A stretch of 64,000 bases of DNA from Dyella acidiphila (GTDB lineage Bacteria > Pseudomonadota > Gammaproteobacteria > Xanthomonadales > Rhodanobacteraceae), in NCBI RefSeq assembly GCF_014863405.1, contig NZ_JACZZA010000011.1, forward strand, positions 124,001 through 188,000, in the 5' to 3' direction. Positions 53,214 to 64,000 of the stretch are shown here, one piece after another (positions within the stretch are counted from its first letter, which is position 1; each line of letters opens with the position of its first letter). The position numbers and the translations under genes were made by a program. Under the pieces are notes generated by a model. The model was not told where the DNA came from. It made no database searches and was given only the letters and a program-made list of their open reading frames with translations.

Positions 53214-56200
53214 ATGACGCCTTTGTCATATCCGCAACAGCGACTCTGGTTCCAACATCTGTTCGAGGGGCCGAGCACCACCTACAACATCGCGACCATC
53301 TGGCGCATCGAAGGGCCGCTGCAGGTGGCCGCCTTGCGCGCCGCGATCGGCGATCTGATCGCGCGCCACGAAAGCCTGCGCACCGTGTTTTCCGGTACCG
53401 ACGGCACCGGCCAGCAACAGGTGGTGGAACTTGCCGGACTGGAAACGCCGCTGCAGATCGTCGAACTGGATGAAGCTGCGCTTTCGGCGGCATTGGATCG
53501 TGCCAGCAATTATTGTTTCGATCTAAAACGCGAAATTCCCTTTCGCTGCCATCTGTTCAAGCTGCACGACCAGCTGCATGTGTTTATCGCGGTCATGCAT
53601 CACATCGCCACCGACGGCTGGTCGCATGGCCCGATGGTGCGCGATCTGGCCGAAGCCTATGACGCGCGCTGCGCAGGCCAGGCGCCCGCACGCGCGCCAC
53701 TGGAAGTGCAATACGGCGAATACGCGCAATGGCAGCGCAAGCAGCTGGGTGACCCGTCCGATCCGGACAGCATCATCGCGCGCCAGACTGCCTACTGGAA
53801 AAAAGCTCTGGCCGGCCTGCCCGACCAGTTGACCCTGCCCTACGATCGGCCGCGGCCCGGCAAGGCCAGCTATCGCGGCGACACGCTGATGTGCGACCTG
53901 GGCACCGGCCTGTACCCGCGTCTGCAAGAGGTGGCGCGCAAGCATCGCGTCACTCCGTTCATGCTGTTCCAGGCCGCCGTCGCCCTGCTGCTCGGCAAGC
54001 TCGGTGCAGGCAACGATATTCCGCTCGGCTCCTCGTTCGCCGGCCGCACGGACGCCGTGCTGAACGACATGATCGGCTTTTTCGTGAACATGCTGGTGCT
54101 GCGCACGGATCTGTCGGGCAATCCCAGTTTCTCCAAGCTGCTGGAACGGGTGCGGCGGATCAACCTGGATGCCTACTCGAATCACGACCTGCCTTTCGAT
54201 TATCTGGTCGACGCGATCAATCCCACCCGCACGCCGGCCTACCATCCCTTGTTCCAGGTGACGGTAGCCGTGGTCGACGGCGGCGAAATACCGCTGCCGC
54301 TAGGCGGGCTGAAAACACGCAGCGTGTGGCCGGACATTCGCGTCGCCAAATTCGATCTCACTTTCAATTTCATCCAGCAGCGGCCGGACCAGGGCGTAGC
54401 CCAGAGCATGCTGCTGGAAGTGGAATTCGCCACTGATCTGTTCGGACGCGACACCATCGCGCTGCTTACCCAGCGCCTTGCACGGCTGCTGCAGCTGGTA
54501 GCCGACGATCCGGACCGTCCGATCGACCGCATCGACCTGCTCGGCGAGGATGAGCGGCGGCAGATCCTGGTGGATTGGAACGCCACCGCGCGAAGCATGC
54601 CGCACGCCACGCTGCACCAGCTGTTTTCGCAGCAGGCGGCCCGCACGCCGGACGCCGTCGCTCTGCAGGATGATCAACGCCAGCTCAGCTATGCCCAACT
54701 GGAGCAGCGCGCCAATCAACTGGCGCATCGACTGCAGGCATTGGGCGCCGGTGCCGGGCAACTGATCGGCCTGTGCATGGAATCGTCGTTCGAACGCATC
54801 GTTGCGCTGCTCGCCGTACTGAAGGCGGGCGCCGCCTATCTGCCGCTGGATGCCGATTATCCGCCGGTGCGCCTGTCGCATATGCTGGCCGATGCCGATG
54901 CGCCGCTGGTCCTTGCCAGCGCCGCGCTGGCGCCGCGGCTGCCGGCCGGCGAATGCCGCATTGCGGTGTTCGAACAGGAGGCTGCGCTGGCCGCGCAGTC
55001 GCCCATGCATGCACCCGACTGCGCGGCGCATGCGGAGCAGCTGGCCTATGTGATGTACACCTCCGGCTCCACCGGCCAGCCCAAAGGTATTGCCGTTACG
55101 CATCGCAACGTGGTGGACCTGGCGCTGGACCAGCGCCTGACCGATGCCGCGCAGCAGCGCGTGCTGATGCATTCGCCGCAGGTGTTCGACGCCTCCACCT
55201 ATGAAACCTGGATGCCCTTGCTGAGCGGCCGCACCATCGTGCTGGCGCCGCCCGGCAAGACCGATGTACAGGTACTGGCCGACACGATCGAACGCCATCG
55301 CGTCACCACCGCATTCATCACTACCGCCCTGCTGCGCATCCTGCTGGAGCAGGCGCCGGCATGCCTGGCGCAGCTGCGCACGCTGCACACCGGCGGCGAA
55401 GCGGCGGCGCCTTCAGTCTTCGAGCAGTTGCTCGAACGCTGGCCGCAACTGGAAGTGGTGAACGTCTACGGCCCGACCGAAACCACCACTTTCGCCACCG
55501 GCTGCTGGCTGCGTGCGCCCTGCCGCATCGAGGCCAGCGTGCCGATCGGGCGGCCGCTCGACAATACCCAGGCCTACGTACTGGATCACGCACTGCAACC
55601 GGTACCGCCCGGCGTGCCGGGCGAGTTGTATCTGGGCGGCAACGGGCTGGCGCGCGGCTATCTGCGACGCGCTGCATTGACGGCAGAGCGTTTTATCGCC
55701 AATCCGCATGGCGCTCCAGGCAGCCGTCTCTATCGCACCGGCGATGTGGTACGCTGGCTGCCCGATGGCAAGCTCGATTACGTCGGCCGCGGCGACCAGC
55801 AGATCAAGCTGCGCGGCTTCCGCATCGAACTGGGCGAGATCGATGCCGCGGTGTCGCGCCTGCCAGGTGTTGCGCACAGTTATGTGATGGTGCGCGAGGA
55901 CGAAGCCGCCCAGCGGCACCTGGTCGCTTATGTGGTAGCCGCAAGCGGCCACAGCCTGGACGAAGCAAGCTTGCGCAGCGCGCTGTCCACCCAATTGCCC
56001 GACTACATGCTGCCGGCGGCGATCGTGCTGCTGGACGCACTGCCGCTGACCGTTAACGGCAAGGTGGACCGCAAAGCCCTGCCCGCACCGGCTTTCGCCG
56101 CGGCGGCAAGCCGCGCGCCGCGTACGCCGCAGGAAGAAATCCTGGCTGGCCTGTTTGCCGAAGTCCTGGGCAGGCCGCGCGTGGGCATCGACGACAATTT

Positions 56201-59200
56201 CTTCGACCTCGGCGGACAGTCGCTGCTGGCGATGCGCCTGGTCAGCAGCATACGTTCGGTGTTCGGCATCGAAATGCCGATCAGCGAATTGTTCGAATTG
56301 CCGACGGTGGCGGCGCTGGTGCCACTGCTGGAATCGCGCGATGCCGCGCGCACCACCTTGCAGCCGCAGCAGCGCCCGCCGGCAATCCCGTTGTCGTTTG
56401 CGCAACAGCGGCTGTGGTTTCTGCACAAGCTAGAAGGCCACAGCGCCACCTATAACGTGCCACTGCCCATCCGCCTGGAGGGCACGCTCGATGCGCAGGC
56501 CCTGCGCCAGGCGGTGAACGACGTGGTGGCACGCCATGAAAGCCTGCGCACGCGCTTTGTCGAGCACGAAGGCCAGGCGCGGCAGCTGATCGTGCCGGCC
56601 GATGAAGCCCTGGTACCGTTCGAGCTGTCGACACTTACCGAAGCCGAGCTGCCCGACAGCCTGCGCGAAGCCTGCATGCACCGCTTCGACCTGGCACAGG
56701 AACTGCCGGTGCGCTGCAAGTTGTTCGTACTCGGCGACCAGCTGCATGTGCTGTTGCTGCTGCTGCACCATATCGCCAGCGACGGCGGCTCGATGGCCCC
56801 GCTGGCCAACGATCTAGGCGCGGCCTACACCGCCCGCAGCCGCGGCGAGCTTCCCGCGCCGGCACCGCTGCCGGTGCAATATGTCGATTACACGCTGTGG
56901 CAACGCCAATGGCTGGGGACGGCGGACGATCCGTCCAGCGCGATCGCCACGCAGATCGCCTTCTGGAAAAAGAGCCTCGCCGGCCTGCCCGAACAACTCG
57001 AACTGCCTACCGACCGGCCGCGTCCGGCGCAGGCCAGCTATCGCGGCGATACGCTGCGCTTCGGCATCGAGCCGGAAGTGCAACAGCAATTGCATGCGCT
57101 GGCGCACAAGGCGCGCTGCAGCCTGTTCATGCTGTTGCACGCCGCCGTCGCCAGCTTGCTGTACAAACTCGGCGCCGGCAGCGATATCCCGCTGGGCACA
57201 CCACTGGCCGGCCGCAATGACAACGCCCTGCACGATCTGGTCGGCTGCTTCGTCAATACGCTGGTGCTGCGCACCGACCTGGCCGGCAATCCGAGCTTTA
57301 TGGATTTGCTGGCGCGCGTGCGCAGTGCCGACCTGGCCGCTTATTCGCATCAGGACATGCCGTTCGATCAGCTGGTCGACGTGCTCAAGCCGGCGCGTTC
57401 CACCACCCACCATCCGCTGTTCCAGGTGATGGTGGTATTGCAGAACAATCCCGAGGAACGCCTGCTGCTGCCCGGCATTACGGTCAGCGAATACCCGCGC
57501 CAGTTCGACATCGCCAAGTTCGACCTCACCTTCCATTTCGCCGAATTGCACAAGGCCGATGGCGATAGCGGCGAACTGATCGGCTGCATCGAATTCGCCA
57601 CCGATCTGTTCGATCGGCAAACCGTGCAGGGTTTTGCCGATCGGCTGTTGCGCTTGCTGGGCCAGGTAGCCGCCGACCCGGGCCGCCGGCTCGACCAGCT
57701 GGAGCTGCTCGGCGAACAGGAACGTCAACAGATCCTGCACGATTGGAACCGTACGGCGTGGCCGGTCACCGCCGAAACCATGCCGCGTCTGTTCGAACGG
57801 CAGGCGGCCGCCACGCCCGCAGCGGATGCGGTACTGCTCGGTCGCGGCGAGCTGAGTTTCGATGCGCTGAACCGGCGCGCCAACCGCATCGCGCATGCGC
57901 TGATCGAGGCCGGCATCGGCAGCGAACAGTTCGTGGCGATCGGCCTGCCGCGTGGCGCCGACATGCTGGCCACCATGCTGGGCGTGTGGAAAGCCGGCGC
58001 CGCCTATCTGCCGGTGGACCTGGAATATCCGCCCGAACGCATTGCCCTGATGCTGGCCGATGCACAACCGGCCTGTGTGATCACCGATACCGCCAATCTC
58101 GGCACTTTCGCGCACAGCACGCTGGTATGGACATTGGATGCCGCCGATGGCGTAGCGCGGTTGTCGCGCCAGGCCGAGAGCAATCCGCGCGACGAGCAAC
58201 GCGTGCGGCCATTGCGCGCCACGCATCCGGCCTACGTGATCTATACCTCCGGCTCCACCGGCCGTCCCAAGGGCGTGGTGATCGAGCATGCCAGCCTGGC
58301 CAATTACTTTGCCTGGACACGCCAGGCCTACTTCAACGACGGTGGCAACGGCGCGCCGCTTACGCTTTCGCCGACCTTCGACGGCAGCGTCACCTTGCTG
58401 TTCGGTCCGCTGCTCGCCGGCCAGCCGGTGGCGATGCTGGCCTCGGGTTCGATCTTCACCGGCAATCCCGATTACACCTACGACCTGATCAAGCTCACGC
58501 CCACGCAGTTGAAGCCGCTCAATCAGGCCCTGGCCGAACAGCGCGGCGCCATGCCGGCGCGCACACTGGTGCTCGGCGGCGAAGCCGCCAACGCAAGCGA
58601 CCTGGCGTTCTGGCAGGAACGCTACCCGGATGTGCGCATCGTCAACGAATTCGGCCCCACCGAAGCCACCGTCGGCTGTATTACCCATCGCGTTGCCGAA
58701 GATCTGCGTGGTGCCGGCAGCGTGCCGATCGGACGGCCACTGTGGAATACCCAGGCCTACGTACTCGATGCCGCCTTGCAGCCGGTTGCGCCGGGCGTGG
58801 CCGGCGAGCTGTATCTGGCCGGCGCATGCCTGGCGCGCGGTTATCTGCGGCGCCCGGCGCCCAGCGCGGAACGCTTCGTAGCCAACCCGCATGGCGCACC
58901 GGGCAGTCGCATGTATCGCACCGGCGACCGTGCACGCTGGCTGCGCGACGGTCGCCTGGATTATCTGGGCCGCAACGATACGCAGGTAAAAATCCGCGGC
59001 CACCGCATCGAGCCCGGCGAAATCGAGGCGGCGCTGTTGCGTCAGCCGGGCGTGGCCCAGGCGGCAGTCATCGCACGTGCGGATCTGCGCGGTCAGAAGC
59101 AATTGCTCGGCTATGTGGTTGCGCGCGCGGACGCCAACCTGGATGTACAAGCGTTGCGCCGCGCAGTAGCCGGCGAACTGCCCGCCTTCATGCTGCCGGC

Positions 59201-61688
59201 ATCGATCATGCTGCTGCAGCAACTGCCGCTGACTCCCAACGGCAAGCTCGATCACACCGCGCTGCCCTCGCCCAGCCAGGGACTGGTCGGCCAGCGCGTA
59301 CCGCGTACGCCGCAGGAACTGATCGTGGCGGCGCTGTTCCGGCAGGTGCTCGGCCTGGAACAGATCGATATCGATGCGAGCTTCTTCGACCTGGGCGGCG
59401 ACAGCATCCGCTCGATCGAGCTGATCAACCACATGCGCAAGGCCGGCCTGCGCATCACGCCGCGCGATATTTTCGGCCATCCCTCGGTCGCTGCGCTGGC
59501 CGCGGTCGCCCTGCCGCTGCAGGCAGCGGCAGCCCGAGCGGCGGTGGCGACGCGCTTTGTGCCAACGCCGATCATGCAATGGTTCTTCGAGCGCGGCGCT
59601 ACCAACCGCTATCTGCAATCCACGGTATTGCGCACCCCGGCCGGCGCATCGGCGCCGCATCTGCTGCAGGCCTTGCAGGCAGTGCTCGATCATCACGACA
59701 CGCTGCGCATGCGGCTGGGCGACGATCATGCGCTGGAATTGCTGCCGCCCGGTGTGATCCAGGCCGAGCGTTGTTGGACCCAGGTCGCCCAGCCGGAACA
59801 TTGGATGGATGCCGCCGAAGCCGCCGCCGATGCACTCGATGCCGCCAACGGCAAACTGCTGCATGCGGTGTGGCAGGACGGCGGCGCCGAACAGGGGCGC
59901 TTGCTGCTGGTGATCCACCACCTGGCCGTAGATGCGGTGTCGTGGCGCATCCTGGTGCCCGATCTGCAGGCCGCCTACGAGGCGGCGACCCAAAACAGCG
60001 CGCCGGCACTGATGCCGGTGGGCACTTCGTTTGCGCAATGGTCAGCGGCGCTGCTGGCAGCCGGCGCATCGGCGCGCCTGCACGAGGAGTTGCCGCTGTG
60101 GCTGTCGATCCAGCGCACGCCCGATCCGGTGCTCGGACAACGCCCGCTGACGGCATCGCTGGATTGTTTCGGCAATGAACAGTCGCTGCAGCTGACGGTA
60201 CCGGCATCCCTCGCCGCACCGTTGCTGGAGCGCATCGCACCACAATGGCGAGTAACACCGCACGAGCTGTTGCTGGCCGCGCTGGCACTGGCCCTGAGCC
60301 GCTGGCGTGCCGCATACGGCTACGGCGACGGCACGGCTGTGCGCATCGACGTGGAAGGCCATGGCCGCGAAGAGATCGGCGATCAAGTCGATCTCGCCCG
60401 CACGCTCGGCTGGTTCACCAGTCTGTATCCGGTGCAACTCGATGCTGGCGTATCCGGCGCAGCTGAAGCCACGCGGCAGCAGCTGCCGCTTTCGCGCCTT
60501 GTCCAGCAGCTTGCCGCGCAGTGCCGGCGCCTGCCCAACAACGGTATCGGCTACGGCATCCTGCGCTATCTCAGCGACGAGGGCCGTGCCAACCTCGCTG
60601 CGTACGCACCTTCGCAAGTGGCGTTCAATTATCTCGGCCGCTACCGCGCCGGCGATGGCGACTGGCAGACGGCAGCGCTGGAGCGCACCCTGCAAGTGGA
60701 CAAGGCACGCGCGCTGTCGCATGCCATTTCGCTCAACGTAGCCGCGATCGACGACAGCACCGGCACGCAACTGCAGGCAAGCTGGTCATGGGCGGCGGAT
60801 GTCTTTGCCCCCGTCGACATGCAAGCGCTGGCACAGGCCTGGCTGGACGAACTGACTCAGTTCGCGCAGGCGCAAGCGGAACCGAGCGCCTCCGCCGACA
60901 TCGAGCTGACGGCGCCGCAACCGCGGATCTACGACGACCACGCCGCGGACCGGCTCGCCGACGACTTGTTCCCGGTGCTGCTGCCGATTCAGCGCGGCAA
61001 TGGCCTGGCGCCCTTGTTCTGCGTACCGCCGTTGACCGGCGTAGGCATTTCGTACGGACGCCTGCGCGAAGTGCTGCCCGCCGACCAGCCGATCTATGCC
61101 TTCAACGCACCCAGCCTGAGCCGCAGCGATCGTCCACCGCAAACACTGGATGCACTGGTGGAGGAATACCTGCGGGAAATGGGCGAACTCTATCCGGATG
61201 GACCCTACAACCTGCTGGGCTGGTCGTTCGGCGGCTATGTTGCGCATCGTATGACGCAGTTGCTGGAAGAACGCGGCAAGACCGTTGCCAACCTGATCCT
61301 GCTGGATGCCACGCCGATCGGCGCGGAACATTTCTACGGCACCGGCCCGCGCACCGACGCGGAAATCGCCAATTACATCGATCATCTGTTCGCCGGCGTT
61401 TCGCACCACGTGCCCAAGTCGCGGCTGTTCACTACCTGCCGCTTGAACAGCGCGTTCCTCAGCGCGTTCCAGCGTCAGCCGGTGCGCACCAGCATGACCG
61501 TGGTGGAAGCGGAGCGCGATGCGGTGCCGCTGGAGTCGCCGCTGCATATGGCGAACTGGTGGGGCGTGGACGGCACGCCGCACCATCGCTATCTGAAAGT
61601 GCCGCACGGTCATCACGAACTGATGGAACACAGTGCGATCGAGCGTATCGGCCGCGCCATTGCAGGTAGCCTGTATGCCGCCGATTGA
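53214..61688 (+). CDS. NRPS: C-A-PCP-C-A-PCP-E-TE
   Basis: 2824 residues from ATG 53214 (GGAG 6 bp upstream). Module 1: C (HHIATDGWS, His129/130), A (about 455-950), PCP (Ser1003). Module 2: C (HHIASDGGS, His1185/1186, Asp1190), A (about 1510-2010), PCP (Ser2064). Then an epimerisation domain (about 2100-2560, [10 protein letters not shown] at 2235, GHGRE, FNYLGRY) and a type I thioesterase (about 2590-2824, Ser2671 in GWSFGG, His in PHGHHELM). Pockets by eye: module 1 D-A-Y-F-H-G-V-T-F-K, like Val/Ile codes; module 2 D-G-T-K-V-G-E-V-G-K, close to Asn codes (DLTKLGEVGK). The thioesterase follows E directly, so it would release a peptide ending in a D-residue. Starting with C, it receives a chain from another protein. 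Confidence 0.93.
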   Translation: MTPLSYPQQRLWFQHLFEGPSTTYNIATIWRIEGPLQVAALRAAIGDLIARHESLRTVFSGTDGTGQQQVVELAGLETPLQIVELDEAALSAALDRASNYCFDLKREIPFRCHLFKLHDQLHVFIAVMHHIATDGWSHGPMVRDLAEAYDARCAGQAPARAPLEVQYGEYAQWQRKQLGDPSDPDSIIARQTAYWKKALAGLPDQLTLPYDRPRPGKASYRGDTLMCDLGTGLYPRLQEVARKHRVTPFMLFQAAVALLLGKLGAGNDIPLGSSFAGRTDAVLNDMIGFFVNMLVLRTDLSGNPSFSKLLERVRRINLDAYSNHDLPFDYLVDAINPTRTPAYHPLFQVTVAVVDGGEIPLPLGGLKTRSVWPDIRVAKFDLTFNFIQQRPDQGVAQSMLLEVEFATDLFGRDTIALLTQRLARLLQLVADDPDRPIDRIDLLGEDERRQILVDWNATARSMPHATLHQLFSQQAARTPDAVALQDDQRQLSYAQLEQRANQLAHRLQALGAGAGQLIGLCMESSFERIVALLAVLKAGAAYLPLDADYPPVRLSHMLADADAPLVLASAALAPRLPAGECRIAVFEQEAALAAQSPMHAPDCAAHAEQLAYVMYTSGSTGQPKGIAVTHRNVVDLALDQRLTDAAQQRVLMHSPQVFDASTYETWMPLLSGRTIVLAPPGKTDVQVLADTIERHRVTTAFITTALLRILLEQAPACLAQLRTLHTGGEAAAPSVFEQLLERWPQLEVVNVYGPTETTTFATGCWLRAPCRIEASVPIGRPLDNTQAYVLDHALQPVPPGVPGELYLGGNGLARGYLRRAALTAERFIANPHGAPGSRLYRTGDVVRWLPDGKLDYVGRGDQQIKLRGFRIELGEIDAAVSRLPGVAHSYVMVREDEAAQRHLVAYVVAASGHSLDEASLRSALSTQLPDYMLPAAIVLLDALPLTVNGKVDRKALPAPAFAAAASRAPRTPQEEILAGLFAEVLGRPRVGIDDNFFDLGGQSLLAMRLVSSIRSVFGIEMPISELFELPTVAALVPLLESRDAARTTLQPQQRPPAIPLSFAQQRLWFLHKLEGHSATYNVPLPIRLEGTLDAQALRQAVNDVVARHESLRTRFVEHEGQARQLIVPADEALVPFELSTLTEAELPDSLREACMHRFDLAQELPVRCKLFVLGDQLHVLLLLLHHIASDGGSMAPLANDLGAAYTARSRGELPAPAPLPVQYVDYTLWQRQWLGTADDPSSAIATQIAFWKKSLAGLPEQLELPTDRPRPAQASYRGDTLRFGIEPEVQQQLHALAHKARCSLFMLLHAAVASLLYKLGAGSDIPLGTPLAGRNDNALHDLVGCFVNTLVLRTDLAGNPSFMDLLARVRSADLAAYSHQDMPFDQLVDVLKPARSTTHHPLFQVMVVLQNNPEERLLLPGITVSEYPRQFDIAKFDLTFHFAELHKADGDSGELIGCIEFATDLFDRQTVQGFADRLLRLLGQVAADPGRRLDQLELLGEQERQQILHDWNRTAWPVTAETMPRLFERQAAATPAADAVLLGRGELSFDALNRRANRIAHALIEAGIGSEQFVAIGLPRGADMLATMLGVWKAGAAYLPVDLEYPPERIALMLADAQPACVITDTANLGTFAHSTLVWTLDAADGVARLSRQAESNPRDEQRVRPLRATHPAYVIYTSGSTGRPKGVVIEHASLANYFAWTRQAYFNDGGNGAPLTLSPTFDGSVTLLFGPLLAGQPVAMLASGSIFTGNPDYTYDLIKLTPTQLKPLNQALAEQRGAMPARTLVLGGEAANASDLAFWQERYPDVRIVNEFGPTEATVGCITHRVAEDLRGAGSVPIGRPLWNTQAYVLDAALQPVAPGVAGELYLAGACLARGYLRRPAPSAERFVANPHGAPGSRMYRTGDRARWLRDGRLDYLGRNDTQVKIRGHRIEPGEIEAALLRQPGVAQAAVIARADLRGQKQLLGYVVARADANLDVQALRRAVAGELPAFMLPASIMLLQQLPLTPNGKLDHTALPSPSQGLVGQRVPRTPQELIVAALFRQVLGLEQIDIDASFFDLGGDSIRSIELINHMRKAGLRITPRDIFGHPSVAALAAVALPLQAAAARAAVATRFVPTPIMQWFFERGATNRYLQSTVLRTPAGASAPHLLQALQAVLDHHDTLRMRLGDDHALELLPPGVIQAERCWTQVAQPEHWMDAAEAAADALDAANGKLLHAVWQDGGAEQGRLLLVIHHLAVDAVSWRILVPDLQAAYEAATQNSAPALMPVGTSFAQWSAALLAAGASARLHEELPLWLSIQRTPDPVLGQRPLTASLDCFGNEQSLQLTVPASLAAPLLERIAPQWRVTPHELLLAALALALSRWRAAYGYGDGTAVRIDVEGHGREEIGDQVDLARTLGWFTSLYPVQLDAGVSGAAEATRQQLPLSRLVQQLAAQCRRLPNNGIGYGILRYLSDEGRANLAAYAPSQVAFNYLGRYRAGDGDWQTAALERTLQVDKARALSHAISLNVAAIDDSTGTQLQASWSWAADVFAPVDMQALAQAWLDELTQFAQAQAEPSASADIELTAPQPRIYDDHAADRLADDLFPVLLPIQRGNGLAPLFCVPPLTGVGISYGRLREVLPADQPIYAFNAPSLSRSDRPPQTLDALVEEYLREMGELYPDGPYNLLGWSFGGYVAHRMTQLLEERGKTVANLILLDATPIGAEHFYGTGPRTDAEIANYIDHLFAGVSHHVPKSRLFTTCRLNSAFLSAFQRQPVRTSMTVVEAERDAVPLESPLHMANWWGVDGTPHHRYLKVPHGHHELMEHSAIERIGRAIAGSLYAAD

Positions 61689-63015
61689 TGCCACCCCGCC
61701 GCCGGCCGAGCCGGCTTCCGCCATACGTGCATTCCGCCGCTTTCTATGCGGCAACGCCATGGTGCTGGTGGCGATGATGGTCGGCCAGGTCGCCGTGCCC
61801 TGGTGGATCACGCTGAAGAACGGGCGGCACGACCTCGCCTTGTACGCCACGCTGTGCGCGGTGGCGGTATGCCTGACCATGCCGCTGATGTCGATGCTGG
61901 GCGACCGGCATAGCAAGCGCCTGCTGATCCGCATCGGCCTGTGCGTCTATCTGCTTGGCGCCATCGGCACGGCCTGCCTGGCCAGCTTCGGCTATTACGA
62001 CATCCGCCTGCTGCTCGCCGTGGAAATCGTGGCGCTGTCGGGCTTGTCGATGGTGATTCCCCTGATGAGCGTAATGGCATCGGACCTGCTGCCGCAGGCG
62101 GCGCTGCCGCAGGCGATGCAGCAGCAGAAATTCTGGCAATCGGCCGGCCAGCTCGGCGGCCCGATGCTCGGCGGCCTGGCGCTGAGCTTCGCCGGCGTGA
62201 GCTTCGCGCTGTGGCTGCAGATTGTGCTGATCCTGGCGGTGCTGGCAGTGACCGAGAGTTTGCCGGCCAGTCCGCCAGCGACGACTCACCCGCGCGGCGG
62301 CTGGTGGCAGGAACTGAGTGCCGGCGTGCGCGCCAAATGGCGCATCGGACTGGAGCGCAACTGGACCATCATCACCTTCGTGGTCGGCCTGGCATTGATA
62401 CCGTGCATCGGCATGCTGCTGCCGTTGAAAGTGCATGCCATGGGATTGTCCGGACAGTGGCTCGGCATCTGCGAAGCATCGGTCTCGCTGGGCATGCTGC
62501 TCGGCGCCGCCGTCGGCAGCAATGCGCGCATCGTGGAACGGCTCGGGCGTTTCCGCTTGCGCGTGGCGGCGATTACCTTGCTCGGTCCCGCGCTGGTGCT
62601 GGTCGGCCAGACCCATGCGCCGCTGACCATGGCGGCATCGCTGCTGCTGGTCGGCTTCATGAATTCGATCGTGGTGATGATGGGCTATTCGCGCCGCATC
62701 CTTGCCTCACCCAAGCGTTTCCGCACGCGCATGATGGCGGTGAACGTGGTGGTGACCCAGCTGTCGGCCATTGTGGGCCCGGCGCTGGCCGGGCTATGGC
62801 TGATGCATTGGCCGATCTCTTTCGTATACCTCATTTTCGGCATCACGCTCTTGCTCGGCAGCGCGGGCTACTGGGTCACCCCCAACTTCCGCACCTTTCT
62901 CGAACTCGACGACAAGGATGTGGAAGGCTGGTACAGCACGCACTATCCGCACGCATTCGATGCCAAGGAAATATCCGCGATCGCGCCCGAAACGACGCCG
63001 GCAAGCGATGCGTGA
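61675..63015 (+). CDS. MFS exporter of the NRPS/PKS product
   Basis: 446 residues from ATG 61675, overlapping the NRPS stop by 14 bp, so it is translated together with the synthetase. Twelve hydrophobic segments are visible, beginning [18 protein letters not shown], with a basic loop GDRHSKRLL (MFS motif A remnant) between TM2 and TM3. It resembles the EntS-like MFS group that exports siderophores and peptides. The C-terminal tail ([17 protein letters not shown]) is hydrophilic and cytoplasmic. Co-translation with the assembly line makes efflux of the product, giving release or self-protection, the most likely role. Confidence 0.88.
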   Translation: MPPIDATPPPAEPASAIRAFRRFLCGNAMVLVAMMVGQVAVPWWITLKNGRHDLALYATLCAVAVCLTMPLMSMLGDRHSKRLLIRIGLCVYLLGAIGTACLASFGYYDIRLLLAVEIVALSGLSMVIPLMSVMASDLLPQAALPQAMQQQKFWQSAGQLGGPMLGGLALSFAGVSFALWLQIVLILAVLAVTESLPASPPATTHPRGGWWQELSAGVRAKWRIGLERNWTIITFVVGLALIPCIGMLLPLKVHAMGLSGQWLGICEASVSLGMLLGAAVGSNARIVERLGRFRLRVAAITLLGPALVLVGQTHAPLTMAASLLLVGFMNSIVVMMGYSRRILASPKRFRTRMMAVNVVVTQLSAIVGPALAGLWLMHWPISFVYLIFGITLLLGSAGYWVTPNFRTFLELDDKDVEGWYSTHYPHAFDAKEISAIAPETTPASDA

Positions 63016-63523
63016 TTATTAGTTTAATTGCCAGACAATTTGCATCGTTCCAATTCATATGCGTACGGAATAAAACAATCCATTGGCTTGTATAAGCGAA
63101 GTGAATATGCGCGATCTGTGCGCACGCACGTGAATATTCAATGATTGCGCGCGCTTATTTGCACACCTCTACATCGGCTTCACGGTTCGCTCTGTCAAAC
63201 TTTATAAGGGGCAAACAGGGGCCCGTGCGTTAGCAAGAGCAAGTCAAGAACGTCGTGTGGGTCACCGCATCGATACTGAAGCGATGCGTCGTGACATATC
63301 TCCTGGCCGTGCTGCAAGCGGCCGGAAAATCTGCGTAAACCGATTCACTGCGCGCAATGCGGCGAGGCGCGGTGCTGCCTGAACATGCCTGGTTTTGAAG
63401 GCAATTCATCAATCGGAAAACGGCCGGTAAAGGTTCCGAAATGAAAAGCAAAAGTGCTTTTCATTTGTTCGCATAGTGTTGCGTTTTTCTTACCTTCAAT
63501 CGATTTTTTCAGGTGTGACGATA
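63016..63523. promoter_or_regulatory. Promoter region of the desaturase gene, with a 12-bp-arm palindrome
   Basis: 508 bp, more AT-rich than the genes. AAATGAAAAGCA (63439-63450) and its exact inverse (63455-63466) enclose AAAG, about 57 bp before the desaturase start: an operator or a leader hairpin. No terminator for the exporter gene is clear. Short open frames here look accidental. Confidence 0.5.
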
Positions 63524-64000
63524 ATGGAGCGTAACCTGATTAAACACGCGTTCGACCGCAGTATTCTCGCCGAGGCCGAGGCACTGTGCGAACTCGACAA
63601 TTGGCACGCATTAATGGCCGTAGCCTGCGATCTTGGCGTGGTCGCGCTTTCCGTATTCATAACGCTGCGCTTTGGCTGGGCTTGCTATCCGCTGGCATTG
63701 CTGCTGATCGGTTCGCGTCAGCGCGCACTGGCGACGATCGTGCACGAGGCCTCGCACGGCACCCTGGCGCGCAATAAGCGGCTGGAGCGCATACTCGCCA
63801 CCTGGTTCAGCGGCTACCTGATTTTTTCCACGCTCAATGCCTACCGGCGTTCGCATGTCGTGGGCCACCACGGCCGCTTCGGCGACCCGCACGGCGACGC
63901 GGATTATCGCTACATGCTCGACAAGGGCGTGTACGCGATCAAGGACCGCAAGACCCACGCCTGGGAGTTCCTGCTCAAGCCCTGCCTGCTCGGCCACGTG
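63524..64000 (+). CDS. Fatty acid desaturase family protein, N-terminal part (cut by window end)
   Basis: 159 codons from ATG 63524 with no stop before the window ends. A hydrophobic pair of segments (LGVVALSVFITLRFGWACYP and neighbours) is followed by the first histidine box HEASH (in TIVHEASHGTL) and the second RRSHVVGHH, then FGDPHGDADY. These are the di-iron boxes of membrane acyl-lipid/acyl-CoA desaturases. The third box lies beyond the window. Being next to an NRPS/PKS cluster whose starter is unknown, it could introduce a double bond into an acyl group of the product, but the 508-bp gap and separate promoter leave that open. Confidence 0.8.
   Translation, partial: MERNLIKHAFDRSILAEAEALCELDNWHALMAVACDLGVVALSVFITLRFGWACYPLALLLIGSRQRALATIVHEASHGTLARNKRLERILATWFSGYLIFSTLNAYRRSHVVGHHGRFGDPHGDADYRYMLDKGVYAIKDRKTHAWEFLLKPCLLGHV

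Noticed and set aside
56814-60038. 1074-residue open frame antisense to the NRPS
   Set aside because: Runs exactly opposite conserved C/A/PCP domains and has shadow composition; no plausible start.

Overview
The window looks like chromosomal DNA of a GC-rich, Gram-negative, polymer-degrading bacterium. I infer Xanthomonadales/Lysobacterales (Xanthomonadaceae or Rhodanobacteraceae, for example a Dyella- or Rhodanobacter-like organism). The reasons are the large TonB-dependent receptors paired with LacI-type operators and glycoside hydrolases, the Csu-type pilus operon, and the short chromosomal palindromes. No rRNA, tRNA, CRISPR array, insertion sequence or prophage is visible, and there are no strand-wide signs of recent insertion.

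Layout. 1-2.8 kb: the 3' end of a PNGase A-like amidase, a membrane acyltransferase and a ParB-like protein. 2.9-8.5 kb: a galactoside set (GH36 alpha-galactosidase, aldose 1-epimerase, SDR dehydrogenase) convergent with a sugar-porter MFS gene. 8.7-16.8 kb: a beta-1,3-glucan utilisation locus (GH64 glucanase with binding modules, GPH-like MFS permease, LacI repressor, TonB-dependent receptor) tied together by a repeated operator. 16.9-18.0 kb: a secreted protein of unknown function. 18.7-23.6 kb: an archaic (Csu/spore-coat-U type) chaperone-usher pilus operon. 23.8-30.1 kb: divergent GH27 alpha-galactosidase and SGNH esterase plus GH95 alpha-L-fucosidase-like genes, whose promoter shares a distinctive element with the GH36 promoter. 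30.2-32.0 kb: a small secreted protein and a dienoyl-CoA-isomerase-like enzyme. 32.0-38.9 kb: a second TonB receptor behind twin inverted operators 471 bp apart, a repeat-rich spacer, and a GH92 alpha-mannosidase.

39-64 kb is dominated by a hybrid NRPS/PKS gene cluster that I do not recognise as any described system. Its parts are a Sfp/EntD-type phosphopantetheinyl transferase, a free-standing adenylation enzyme, an Asp/Glu racemase, a C-domain-like/PCP protein with a ruined C active site, a KS-AT-ACP-C-luciferase-like monooxygenase-A-PCP megasynthase, a C-A-PCP-C-A-PCP-E-TE megasynthase, and an MFS exporter. A sterol-desaturase-type hydroxylase lies on one edge and a truncated fatty acid desaturase on the other. 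Reading the adenylation pockets by eye gives a Glu-like code for the PKS-NRPS and Val/Ile-like and Asn-like codes for the last two modules. A working model is: starter loaded in trans on the stand-alone PCP, one malonyl extension without ketoreduction, then Glu (possibly D-Glu from the racemase, possibly oxidised by the monooxygenase), an aliphatic residue, and a terminal D-Asn-like residue released by the thioesterase. The order is inferred from gene layout and has not been shown experimentally.
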